The translations under genes were made by a program, and so were the position numbers. A DNA stretch of 64,000 nt from Elephas maximus indicus (lineage: Eukaryota; Chordata; Mammalia; Proboscidea; Elephantidae). A model generated the notes under the pieces. The model did not search any database, was not told the origin of the DNA, and saw only the letters and a program-made list of their open reading frames with translations. The DNA is taken from the NCBI RefSeq assembly GCF_024166365.1, contig NC_064827.1, forward strand, positions 50,248,635 through 50,312,634, written 5' to 3'. Positions 10,640-20,115 of this stretch are shown here, piece by piece. How positions within the stretch are numbered: position 1 is the first letter of the stretch; each line of letters starts with the position of its first letter.

Positions 10640-11700
10640 GAGAGGAAGAACTGTATATGGGGTATTTACAGTCACCTTTTGGCTGAGTGTGAATTTTTTG
10701 ACTTCTTGGAGTAAGTCGCAGGTTGTGGCCACTGCCGGCAAACACGGTCTCCATTCCCTAGCCACAGTGTCCAGTTGCTTTGAGAAGTATGCCACGGGGT
10801 GCCGGGTTGGGCCCAAAGTCTGAGTCAGAACTGTCACAGCAATCCCTTGCCTCTCATCCACAAACAAAAGGCTTTCAAAAGGCTTTTGTAAATCAGGCAG
10901 TTTCAAAGCTGGGGCCATCATCAACTTATATTTAATTTTTTCAAAGCCTTGCTGACATTCTGTAAAAAAAAAAAAAAAAAAAGTCCATACTAAAGGTTCT
11001 CTTTCTTCTCCTTTCAGGGCTTTATAAAGGGGTTTTGTCAAGACTCTAAACGCAGGGATCCAGATTTGACAAAACCCAGCCATTCTCAGGAATCCTCTTA
11101 GCTGTCGCTTTGAGATAGGGGCTGCACCCGCATGATTGCCTCCGTTCGATCTGGGAGGAGGTCTCGCTGGCCTTGAGAAATCTGGAATTTCAGATATTTA
11201 ACTTGTGGGAGGAAAATTTGGGCCTTTTTCTCAGATGCCCGGTACCCACATTCTGTCAAGTGATTTAAAACTAAGACAGTATTTTGGTCAGTCTTTTTTA
11301 GTTTTACTAGCCACCGGGATGTTGTTGGCATACTGTAAAACCAGACCTCGATTCAGTTTTAATAGCCTTAAATCTCTTGTCAAAATTTCTCTAAAAGTAG
11401 TGGGAGAATTTTTAAATCCCTGGACTAGAACTTGCCATGTAAGATGTTTCACCCCAGTAGCTGTATCAGTCTATTCAAAAGCAAATAATTGTTGAGAGTC
11501 AGGATGTAATGGGATGCAAAAGAATGCATCTTTCAAATCTAATACTGAAAACCATTTATACTGGTTGGGTATGGTGACAAGGTGGGTGTAGGGATTTGGG
11601 ACTACTGGATGTATGTCCTCAGATCTTGTATAAATCGGTATTCTTTTGTTCCTGGTTTCACACTGTTCTTTTCTTCACATTCTCTGTCTCTCTTCTCACA
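10640..11700 (-). pseudogene. ERV reverse transcriptase and connection remnant
   Basis: The minus strand carries gammaretrovirus-like RT in order: a 'QDLR' motif (~11620), 'LTWQVLVQGFKNSPTTF' (~11390-11440), the active-site position (11321-11332), the thumb with 'LTECGYRASEKKAQ' (~11220-11265), then 'LLFVDERQG' and 'HPVAYFSKQLD' of the connection region (~10780-10870). The catalytic Tyr-x-Asp-Asp reads Tyr-Ala-Asn-Asn, so both aspartates are lost. A frameshift follows directly. An oligo-A run (10963-10981) has also expanded within the frame. RNase H, expected next, is replaced by the LONRF1-like segment. Confidence 0.85.
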
Positions 11701-12300
11701 TCCTCACTTTTTAGAACTTTCTCTAGTTTCACCTCTCTCTCACTCATCCTCTTCCCCTCTAGTCCCCTGTATCACTTTCTCATCCTATCTTTTTGTTCTT
11801 GTTGTTTGGTCTCTATTATTGAAGACTTTAAAGGCGACTAGCATCTGTCTTTCTGGTTGTCCCTCAGTGTTTACTCTGGCTGGAGCTTCTCTCAAAGAAT
11901 ATTGTCCTACCTGGTTTTTGGGGGCTCCCTCACCAAAAACTGTACCCAGTCAGGTACAAGAAGGGGAAACCATACCTGAAGCCGCATCTCTACCATCCGT
12001 GTCTTCCACCTTTTGCTCTCCTCGATGGACCAGTACTAGAGTCTGGTCCCGACTCTGGTGGGAAGTGTGTATTCTCCTCCGACCCTATCCTCTCCCAGCA
12101 GCAGCCTCACCGCTGCCATGAGGAGGAGGAGGAGCCGCCGTAGCCAAAACCAGAGCCCATCCCTCCAGCAAGGGGTCCTTGCTGGAAGAATCAGGAAGCA
12201 CTTTCGGCTTGTCTTTGCTTTGAAAAAGAACTTGGTTAGAGGGGTTTAAAGTTTGGTAGAGAGACATAAAAACTTGAATATAGAGGACCTGAGCTCATTT
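11700..12300 (-). pseudogene. ERV Gag remnant (probable)
   Basis: The minus strand is charged and proline-rich ('PPPPHGSGEAAAGRG' near 12090, and 'GQYSLREAP' near 11900). This is what the matrix/p12 part of a gammaretroviral Gag would look like, and it lies just upstream of RT. No capsid major-homology region, zinc knuckle or protease D-T/S-G motif was found before RT begins, so a large internal deletion appears to join Gag to RT. The plus-strand ORFs here are shadows. Confidence 0.5.
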
Positions 12301-13473
12301 TTTTTTGTCTTTTACAAAATAAATTAAGCTGAAAAACCATACCAAAAATCAAAGAACTAATACTGTAGCCGATGTTCTAGATTTTTTTAGCTGATATTTA
12401 TGTCAAACATTATTGTATAAAAACACTATGATTATTATTATTTTTAATCATGGGTTCATAGCTCTATCTCTTCTAGTTTGTTAGGATGCACCCCAGGAGG
12501 GATTTAGCAGGGATTGATGAGTTTCCCCGCATGCTGGGTGCCCTTTTCAAATGTTTAGTAGTTATTAATCGGCCGATTCTTCCCCTTTTGAACCTGATCA
12601 TGGTGAACTGCACGGTCTTCTCGGAAGTCAATTTCTTTTTTAATTAAGCCTAATTCAGCCAGAGCCCGCCTAATCTCTTAGACGCTGGTCTAAGACACCT
12701 TGGGCACGGTAGACTTCTGATGACCTGTGGGACCAATTGTCACAATTAAAGAACTGGACTAAAAATATTCACGAATTTGACAACAGGTTTTGTACAAATA
12801 GGGGTTAGCACAATGACGAAGACGACGTGAGATCTCTTCAGTTTCACACGGACAATTTTACTGGTATGTACACAGATCACACATATACACACTCAGCTAC
12901 TTGGCCAGCCTCACACTCTTCCTTGGCAATCTCAGCCTCTCAGACAATCCCTAGAATGACAGAGGTGATCTTGACAGCCTTAGCAGCCTCAATCTCTCAG
13001 ACAGTCCTTAGGATGACAGAGGTGATCTTGACAGCCTCAGCAGCCTCAACCTCTCAGACAATCCCTAGGATGAAGAGGTGATCTTGACAGCCTCATTTAC
13101 ACCCCAAAAACCAAAACCAAGACTCTGGAGCCACCAGGAGTCCCTTATGCGAACCTACTCACAGGGTCAGTCATCTGAAGCAACACTTGCTTCAGAAACC
13201 AAGAGTCTAAGTCTCCTCGGGCTTACTCTGTCTGCCCTGGCCCTGAGCGCAACAGGGAGAGGAATTGCGGACTCACCCTGGAGTTTTTCTGTTAGCCTGT
13301 CTTGTTTTCTGCTTACCTTATTTCTGCACGGTTAGGGACCTGCGGTGCCATGGCAAGAATAAGGACTGGGAGATGTTTGCCTTTTGAGGTAAAAAGAACC
13401 CTCAGCAGCTGCTTAAGGGTTAATTGGCTGGTCCAAGCCCCAGCTGGGGCCCCTGCATCTCAAGCAGCAAAGA
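12301..13473 (-). other. ERV leader region
   Basis: About 1.2 kb lies between the primer-binding site and the Gag remnant, with no domain I can name. It includes three 57-bp tandem units (12937-13107). Confidence 0.6.
12937..13107. repeat. Three 57-bp tandem repeats in the ERV leader
   Basis: The block 'ctctcagaca' starts at 12937, 12994 and 13051, so the period is exactly 57 bp. Each unit continues into 'ggtgatcttgacagcct'; the third is slightly shortened. The period is a multiple of three and a plus-strand ORF stays open across it, but that strand is antisense to the virus. Confidence 0.85.
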
Positions 13474-13491
13474 GCCCCACATTGAGTGCCA
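13474..13491 (-). other. ERV primer-binding site, tRNA-Lys1,2-like
   Basis: The minus strand reads TGGCACTCAATGTGGGGC. Compared with the complement of tRNA-Lys1,2 3' ends, three positions differ, all explainable as C-to-T or G-to-A changes. It lies 5 bp inside the 5' LTR edge. Confidence 0.75.
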
Positions 13492-13496
13492 GAATT

Positions 13497-14516
13497 TGTT
13501 ACCGCAAATTGCGATTTGAGCTGCCTGCAGCAAAGCCAATACTGAGACAGGAGGAGGTAAGCAGCACGAGGGCTTTATTGAACACCAGTATTCAAGAGAT
13601 AAAAAACCAAACCAAACCCGTTGCTGTTGAGTTGATTCCGACTCATAGCGACCCTATAGGTCAGAGTAGAACTGCCCCATAGAATTTCCAAGGAGCGCCT
13701 GGTGGATTTGAACTGCCGACCTTTTGGTTAGCAGCTGTAGCACGTAACCACTACACCACCAGGGTTTCCATTCAGGAGATAGAGGTTAGTCAAATTTCTC
13801 CCAAATTCTGTCTAACTCTAAAGGGCTGACAGGAGGGTTTTATATGGGGAAAGTCAGGGTTACCTAATGTTTTTAAGCACGTAGTCTGCAGATGGTCTTA
13901 CACATCACAAAACGACTACAAGAAACTATTAAACTAAAGTAGGTATGTCAGACATCTGGACTGTAATCAGTATGTCTATAACAGTCTGAAAAAAAAAAAA
14001 CTCACGTAAGAATCTCTAGGCTAGTGGAACGGTTCTGCCAAGTCCACTCTGGCTGAGATAGGGAGCAAGAAAGAAAGTTGTAGATTAAAAATGGCAGGCA
14101 GCTTTTCTGCCATTTTGCAGGCTGAAGGCTGTTTCTCAAGAGAACAAAAAAGAGAAGAGAGACCAAGGCTGCAGGAGCTGAGAGAGCTCCGCACCCCTTT
14201 GGAAGAGTCTGCTGCAGCTGGTGCAATAAAAAAATGTTTAGAGATTACTTAGAGCATCATCATGGCATTAGTTATGTCAAGCTCTCAATCAGCCATTTTG
14301 AATAGGAGAAAACATGTTGTAAGGTATTAGGGTGTTTAAGAGTGGAACAGGCTGCTCAGTTATATCTTGAACAGAGCCTGTGCCATTTTCAATAAAGACG
14401 AGAAATCAATCGCAGCTTATACAGCTATAGTAAAACAAACAAGAAAATAAATTCTCTCTAATATTAAAACACTAAAAAAAAAAAAAACCCTCTAAAGAAA
14501 ATGCATTTTCTCTTCA
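13497..14516 (-). repeat. ERV 5' LTR, interrupted by a SINE
   Basis: It aligns with 7035-7894. The AATAAA signal on the minus strand is at 13574-13579. Its extra length over the other LTR is mostly the AfroSINE at 13602-13769. The outer edge 'tcttca' is followed by the CTAG duplication (14517-14520). Confidence 0.9.
13602..13769 (-). mobile_element. AfroSINE inserted in the ERV LTR
   Basis: It runs from 'aaaaaccaaaccaaacccg' to 'ccaccagggtttcc'. It is flanked by 'attcaagagat' (13590-13600) and 'attcaggagat' (13770-13780), a target duplication with one mismatch. The other LTR lacks it, so the SINE arrived after the provirus. Confidence 0.92.
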
Positions 14517-14769
14517 CTAGCCACACAAAGGGCAAGATCCTCTTTGTTAAGAACCTTCCCATGAGTCCACCACCACCTGGTGTCAGCTATTGGTACTGCA
14601 CACAGTGAGGAAGAATTATTAAATTGCTTGGAATTAATTACTAAATGTAATTTTACTTCCACCTAGTATCATGGGGGTTTTATTCAGTTAGAATATAGAC
14701 TGTTTGCGTGAGATCTAGAACTCATATATCGTTAAACAATGAAGTGACATTTTGCACCTCCACAGTTGG

Positions 14770-15060
14770 CATAGAATAAAAAAAATTTTAACAGCCAAGA
14801 GTAGGTGAAGTGTAAGTGGGCATGCTCATATGCTGTTAGCAGGAATGTGAACTACTGACACCAGTTCTGGAGAGCAGGCTGATGATGTAACAAAAGTGTT
14901 TTCACCTTTTGTGGCAACTGTTCCTCTTCTAGGAATTTATCTCGATGAAATAATCGAAGATAAAAAAAGATTTATTTAGAAAGAAGTATATATATTATAG
15001 CATTACCTATAATGGGACAGAATGGGAAACAACTCGTTTTTCATTTGTGACTCATACTTC
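14770..15060 (+). repeat. Ancient L1 3' fragment, sense
   Basis: Wording such as 'gctgttagcaggaatgtgaa', 'gttcctcttctaggaattta' and 'ataatgggacagaatggga' follows the order of old mammalian L1 3' ends. It is heavily decayed. Confidence 0.5.
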
Positions 15061-15770
15061 TCAGTCCTTATAGCAGTGACTCTTAAAAAGAAAGGAAGTG
15101 TGGGGAGAAGGTAGGCATATTGACAACTCCTGGGACAGAGGAGTGGGGTTGCGGGGATGGGATCAGAATCTACTCTAGGGACTGTGTAGTTTAAGAATAT
15201 TCAGTGTGCCTATTGATTTCATAATAAAAACTACAGAAAGTAAAGTTGGATACAGACGTCTTGGCAGATGGGGATAATACAGAAGCGATAGTATATGGTA
15301 GGGAACATGGATTAGTAACTGGGGAATGTTGATTGATGAGGAATAGGAGTGTTGGTGAAGGTGAAAAATTCATTTTGGACCTTTGGAGAAGAAGGGGCCT
15401 GGCTTGGGTGTCACTGTATGGATATCAGAGCAGCATGAGGGTAGTTGAAGCACAGGCACAGGAATTTAGGGATGCAGGGATAAGTCCCCAAAGATAAATT
15501 TTCCTTCTGTGTGTCTAAGTCTCTTGATATCTGATACTTATGTCCCCAGTATGAACAGGAAGTGGGTACCTGATAAGTGGAAATGCTGATCATGCTAGTA
15601 CTCCATTCTAACCCTAAGTTTAGTGGTAAAGCGGTGGGTAGTGGGTAACACTGATCAGGTTCCATTGCCCTCATGTAAAACCTACATTCTTTGGCCTTAG
15701 ATTCGGGACTCTCTGATCATCCCCTCCAGTCTCAGGCTAACAGGGTAACCTCTCCGCATGTGTGTGAATA
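15061..15770. other. Gene-free stretch
   Basis: No exon or named repeat is recognised. Short ORFs on the minus strand (15191-15674) show no domain. Confidence 0.4.
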
Positions 15771-15774
15771 CTGA

Positions 15775-15858
15775 AACAAAAACAACCAGCTGTTGTGGAG
15801 TTGATGTTGACTCATGGCAACCTCATGTGTGCAGAGTAGAACTGAGCTGCATAGGACT
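15775..15858 (-). mobile_element. AfroSINE fragment, antisense
   Basis: Only the RTE-like tail half is present: 'caaccagctgttgtggagtt' through 'agagtagaactgagctgca'. Confidence 0.7.
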
Positions 15859-16515
15859 CACCCTTTATGTGCCAGATCCTTTCACCTCTGAAATTACATG
15901 AACTATTTACATAGAATTTTTTCATTTTTAATAGTGTCCCTCAGACCTTAGGGATCACAGACTCCAACCCCTCATTTCAAAGATGTAGAAAGTGAGGTCC
16001 AGAAAGGAGCATGACCTATCCAAGGTTACAAATCGTGATAGAAATGCCAGATCTTTTGTTGATGATACTAAAATCTTGATAGTGTTTGCATTACCTGTTA
16101 TATTTGATAACACAGTGACGTCTCTTGTCTTCAGCTGTGACGAAACTTCAGGAAAGTGGTTTAGTTCAAGAACTGCCTAACATTAAGAATTTGGGGAATA
16201 CTCAGTTCCCTAACATTAAGCAGAAATAAATTAAGAAATGAGAGTTCCACATACATGTTCAACTTTGTCTTTTTTGAGCTGTTAATATGGCCAAGACCTC
16301 TAGAGCAAAGAACCAACTTGAAAATCTACTTTGAAGTAAAGCCCCTTTCCTAGATAAATTCCCGAATATTTTCCTGAGAATATCATTATTCAGCATTAAT
16401 AGAAAAGACAGTACCCGTATTTCAAACAAGGGACTCAAATCAGGGATTAAACACACGTGATTTGATGACATGTTTATTGCTGGAATTGGTAATTGTTTCA
16501 AACTTCCTTTTACAG

Positions 16516-16548
16516 GATTGCTAACGGCCAGGAGAAATATAGTGGAAA
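16516..16548 (+). other. MSANTD3: MSANTD3 5' UTR part of first coding exon
   Basis: A splice acceptor (pyrimidine run plus 'ttttacag', AG at 16514-16515) opens this exon 33 bp before the ATG. At least one upstream noncoding exon and the promoter must therefore lie further 5'. I could not identify them in this window. Confidence 0.8.
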
Positions 16549-16966
16549 ATGCAAAACAACGAAATAATAAAACCTGCCAAATATTTCTCAGAATTGGAAA
16601 AGAGCATCTTGCTTGCTTTAGTGGAAAAGTACAAATATGTGCTTGAATGTAAAAAAAGTGACGCGCGAACTATTGCACTCAAGCAGCGTACCTGGCAAGC
16701 ACTTGCGCACGAATACAACTCTCAGCCAAGCGTATCACTGCGGGATTTCAAACAGCTGAAGAAGTGCTGGGAAAACATCAAGGCTCGGACCAAAAAAATA
16801 ATGGCCCATGAAAGGAGAGAGAAAGTGAAGCGGAGTGTCAGCCCACTTCTCAGTACCCACGTCCTCGGGAAGGAGAAGATTGCCAACATGCTGCCTGAGC
16901 AGCTCTACTTCCTGCAGAGCCCTCCGGAAGAAGAGCCCGAGTACCATCCGGATGCTGCAGCCCAAG
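16549..16966 (+). CDS. MSANTD3: MSANTD3, coding exon 1
   Basis: It encodes residues 1-139 plus the first base of codon 140 of Myb/SANT DNA-binding domain-containing protein 3. The start is the ATG at 16549 (purines upstream, 'tggaaaATGc'). The protein begins [19 protein letters not shown], which I recognise as MSANTD3. A Myb/SANT-like helical domain spans roughly residues 13-85, with the conserved aromatics W44 ('[11 protein letters not shown]') and W67 ('[13 protein letters not shown]'). Basic 'HERREKVKR' follows. The domain predicts DNA or chromatin binding in the nucleus; the protein's exact role is poorly known. The exon ends at a GT donor (cccaag/gtattg) in phase 1. The frame is intact and protein-level conservation looks very high. 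Confidence 0.97.
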
Positions 16967-17127
16967 GTATTGGCTCCTGGTGCCAGTGCGCGTGTTCTCA
17001 TTGGCTACCTGCTTGACGTTTTTAATTTTAAAATCCCTAATTGTTGAGGGAATTTACAGAAATGAAACTTTCACAACAAACTGATTTTCCTAATCCAAAA
17101 TCTTGGGAGTATATAGGACATCCATGT

Positions 17128-17158
17128 TATATAAAAAAAAAAAATTTTTTTTTATATA
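17128..17158. repeat. A/T palindrome
   Basis: The outer 'tatata' arms enclose an A-run followed directly by a T-run. The whole can fold into a hairpin with almost no loop. Confidence 0.8.
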
Positions 17159-19192
17159 GTGCGTAAAAAAAAAAAAAAGACTTATTTACATCCCTGTGCT
17201 ATCACTTAGTTTCTGTTAGTACTTACGAGTAAGGAAAGATAAGGGGTACGTTAATATAGTTATTAGTGATGTACTTCCACTGCTTATCTCAACCTATCTC
17301 AGGTATATTAAAGAGAATCTGTTTGGTGAGGATTTATATTCATTGACTCATTGAATATAAATCTTATTTTTTTAGAAAAATTTTTTCAGGACCTATGTTC
17401 AAAGTGCTGCATTAAGCCACTCAAAAGACCACATTTAGAAAAATGAAATATTTCAAACATAAAAAAAAGTACATTTAACATTCACGGAGGTTAAAAGCCA
17501 GCATTTTGATCCATTGTAACACTGATCCACAATAATGGTCACTTCCAGGGACCTTGAGAGATTCTGGAAAAAATTAATTTTAATATACTCCCATTGGAAA
17601 GAGAAAAATACCTCACCTGTAACTCTTAGGGAAGAAGGCTGCCATACAATCAGGGATGTAATGATACTGTCGTAGCTTCAAAACCTTGGAGTTAAGGGGC
17701 TATTGAACTGTCTCCAGGCAAGGAGAGGGTGGAAATGCATATAGATAAATTGTCAGTAATTCCTGCCTCCCTTAGGACAGGAAGTGCCCAGTTTATTTAA
17801 AGGTTCATTGAGGTTTGCAGAAGACACCTTGAGGCAGAGGAAGGTTCCTGAGGAAACCAGAGGGCTGGTGATAGAATCCTCATTAAAGTCCAAGGACCCA
17901 GCAAGCACTTGCCCAGGAAAATTTGGTTTTTGCTTTGCAGGGCAAAAAGTTGACTTGTTAGTGTCTCCAGAGTAGATTGAGCTCCGAGGGCCTAATGCTC
18001 ATTAATTAAACACCACAGGACACTGTCTAGAACCAAGCATAACAATGTTATCCATGTAGAGTAAAAAATTACCAAGTGAACTGAATATGTGTGTTTTTGA
18101 TTAGCACACTTTTTTCTCCTGTAGTTATATCAGCCTGGAGTGCTAAATTATGACCAAAAGTTTGCTTAGTAATCATTGACCAAGGTTAAGTCCAGGGAGC
18201 CAGTTGAATAACCATGATGGTTAATGTCATAAGCCTCTCACTGTAGGACCCCTGTGACTGATTTGATTCTTGAGTTCCCAAGCCAGGGTACCTGCAAGCA
18301 GACACTGTTTATATATGGGCACTGCCAACTCTCTGTTTTAACTCTCCTCTTGGCTGCTTCTGTGGGGTGGGCCCTGGTGCTAATTGACAGTGTTCTTTCT
18401 TGGGAGATGTTTATAGTTTCAGCTGATTCCTCTCCTCTGTGAGGCACTGAAGGGGATGGTGGTGGGAGAGGAGGGAGGGAGGTAATCAGAATTTTGGGTG
18501 GGGCTGCTTTTTAAATTGCTTACCTTCCCTGGGGAGATGTTGCTGAGGAAGATGGTGATATGAACTGCTTTCAGTTCACTTTGCTGATCTCCGATCTGGA
18601 TCATTGTGTATTGATTTCGTAGGGTTATTCTAGGGGACAATCTTATTTCTCTATTTTCAAATCCTAGGGAGGATCTACAAAGTTTATTCCATGTGCTTTT
18701 AAAAAATAATTTTGGAAGTAATGATGCAATTAATTTACTTATAAACACAATTTATTAATTTCCAGCAAGAAAGGAATAAATATGGATTCCTGGTTTCCTC
18801 CCTGTGGTGACATTTGCTAGAGACTCGTTTGTAAAATTGGATGTTTTTACGTATACAATACTTGAGACTTCGTTTTTGCTGGTGATTATTAATCAGCCCA
18901 ATGCTGCCAGCTCCTGTGTCCAGGGCAAATCTGGAGGGCGGTGGAGAACCATGGTGCTTTGTCAGTTAGGAAGTATGTCCAAAGTAACCTGTAATTAAGG
19001 TACTGAAACACTTCGTATGCATTAAAACAGCTTTGAGGTGATCTCACTCATTTTCTATTTCACTTTGCTTTCAAGAAAGAGAAGGCTGGAATTGTCAATA
19101 AGCCCTTCTGGGTCTTGGTGGGAAAACGGTTGAAAACTTGCTATAGAGTTTATGGGCCTCATTATATCATGAATTTTTTGACACATGGACTC

Positions 19193-19214
19193 TGTGTGTG
19201 TGTGTGTGTGTGTG
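19193..19214. repeat. (TG)11 microsatellite
   Basis: Eleven uninterrupted TG dinucleotides. Confidence 0.95.
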
Positions 19215-19236
19215 TTTTACTTTTGTATCTTTAACA

Positions 19237-19546
19237 CTGTGCTGTCCAATATAATAGCCACAAGCCACATGTGGTTTATTAATACTTGAAATGTGGCTAG
19301 ACTGAATTGAGATGTGCTATAAAAGTACACACTGATACACCAAAAAGAATGTAAAATAGGTGATTAATAATTTTTATATGGATTACATGTTAAATTGATA
19401 ATAATTTAGATATATGGGTGAAATGAAATGTAGTCTTAAAATTAATATCACCTATATTATTTTTATTTTTATTTTTTTTAACATGGCTACTAGAAAATTT
19501 AAAATTATGTATATAGGTTGCATTACATTTCTGTTGGACAGCGCTG
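19237..19546. mobile_element. Ancient nonautonomous TIR element (hAT-like, family not named)
   Basis: The ends are near-inverted: left 'ctgtgctgtccaatataat', right 'tgttggacagcgctg'. The inner text 'agccacatgtggttta' and 'ctagactgaattgagatgtg' is familiar from a common mammalian short DNA transposon with 'caagccacatgtgg' ends. The centre is very AT-rich. I cannot give the family name with confidence. Confidence 0.6.
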
Positions 19547-19619
19547 TTCTAACACCTTACAGAGTGCCTTTCATAGAATTAGGTGCTCAGAGATTTATTG
19601 GATATTTGTTATAAAAATC

Positions 19620-20005
19620 TTTAACAGAACAAAGCCTAGTAGCATTCCACTAGAGGCCCCCCTCCAACTATTTTTTGTGTGAGATGGTTTTGACCATGTC
19701 GTCTTGATCATTTTCCCCTGGATAGTCTCAGCTTTTTAAATAACTCTCTTAAAACTTACATCTAGATTGGATGACAGTACTCTTAAAATTTTAAGCATAA
19801 CATTAGGAATGCTTAAACAGAACAAAGTCTAGTAGTATTCCACTAGAGGCCCCCCTCCAACTATTTTTTGTGTGAGATGGTTTTGACCATGTCATCTTGA
19901 TCATTTTCCCCTGGATAGTCTCAGCTTTTTGAATAACTCTCTTAAAACTTACATCTAGATTGGATGACAGTACTCTTAAAATTTTAAGAATAACATTAGG
20001 AATGC
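19620..20005. repeat. 193-bp tandem direct duplication
   Basis: Two adjacent copies, 19620-19812 and 19813-20005. The landmark 'aacagaacaaag' recurs at 19623 and 19816, and 'cattaggaatgc' at 19801 and 19994. I count about five substitutions between copies. The sequence matches no repeat family I recognise. Confidence 0.93.
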
Positions 20006-20073
20006 ATTTGCAAAAAAAAAAAAAAACCCCTGGTATTTCCACTGAAATATATTAAAACAATTTGCACCCTACA

Positions 20074-20115
20074 GATTTATTAAAAAAAAAAAATTTTTTT
20101 TTTTTTTAATAAATC
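20074..20115. repeat. A/T palindrome
   Basis: 'gatttatt', then an A-run, a T-run and 'aataaatc' form a near-perfect self-complementary hairpin of about 42 bp. Confidence 0.9.

Larger units (their letters stand above)
7035..14516 (-). mobile_element. Defective gammaretrovirus-like ERV provirus
   Basis: A complete antisense provirus outline is visible. Paired LTRs start TG and end CA. The 4-bp target duplication CTAG lies at 7031-7034 and 14517-14520. A primer-binding site lies at 13474-13491 and a polypurine tract at 7895-7912. Reading from right to left, the inside holds a long leader, a Gag remnant, RT, an inserted LONRF1-like segment, integrase and a short env remnant. The coding parts resemble class I (gammaretrovirus-like) elements. 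The RT active-site motif is destroyed, capsid, nucleocapsid, protease, RNase H and Env TM are not visible, and all frames are broken. The copy is inert. It lies upstream of the MSANTD3 coding exons, probably in the 5' intron, opposite to gene direction. Confidence 0.9.

Noticed and set aside
9996-10823. GC-rich + strand ORFs that suggested a CpG-island gene start
   Set aside because: The minus strand explains the block better as a LONRF1-like segment; there is no splice or promoter context on the + strand.
11582-12121. 179-residue Ser/Phe-rich ORF on the + strand
   Set aside because: It is antisense to the Gag/RT part of the ERV, low-complexity and has no domain.
12827-13081. + strand ORF with internal repeats
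   Set aside because: The repeats are the 57-bp tandem units of the ERV leader, on the antisense strand.
12937-13107. Regular repeats considered as a CRISPR array
   Set aside because: The units are contiguous with no unique spacers, in a mammalian ERV.
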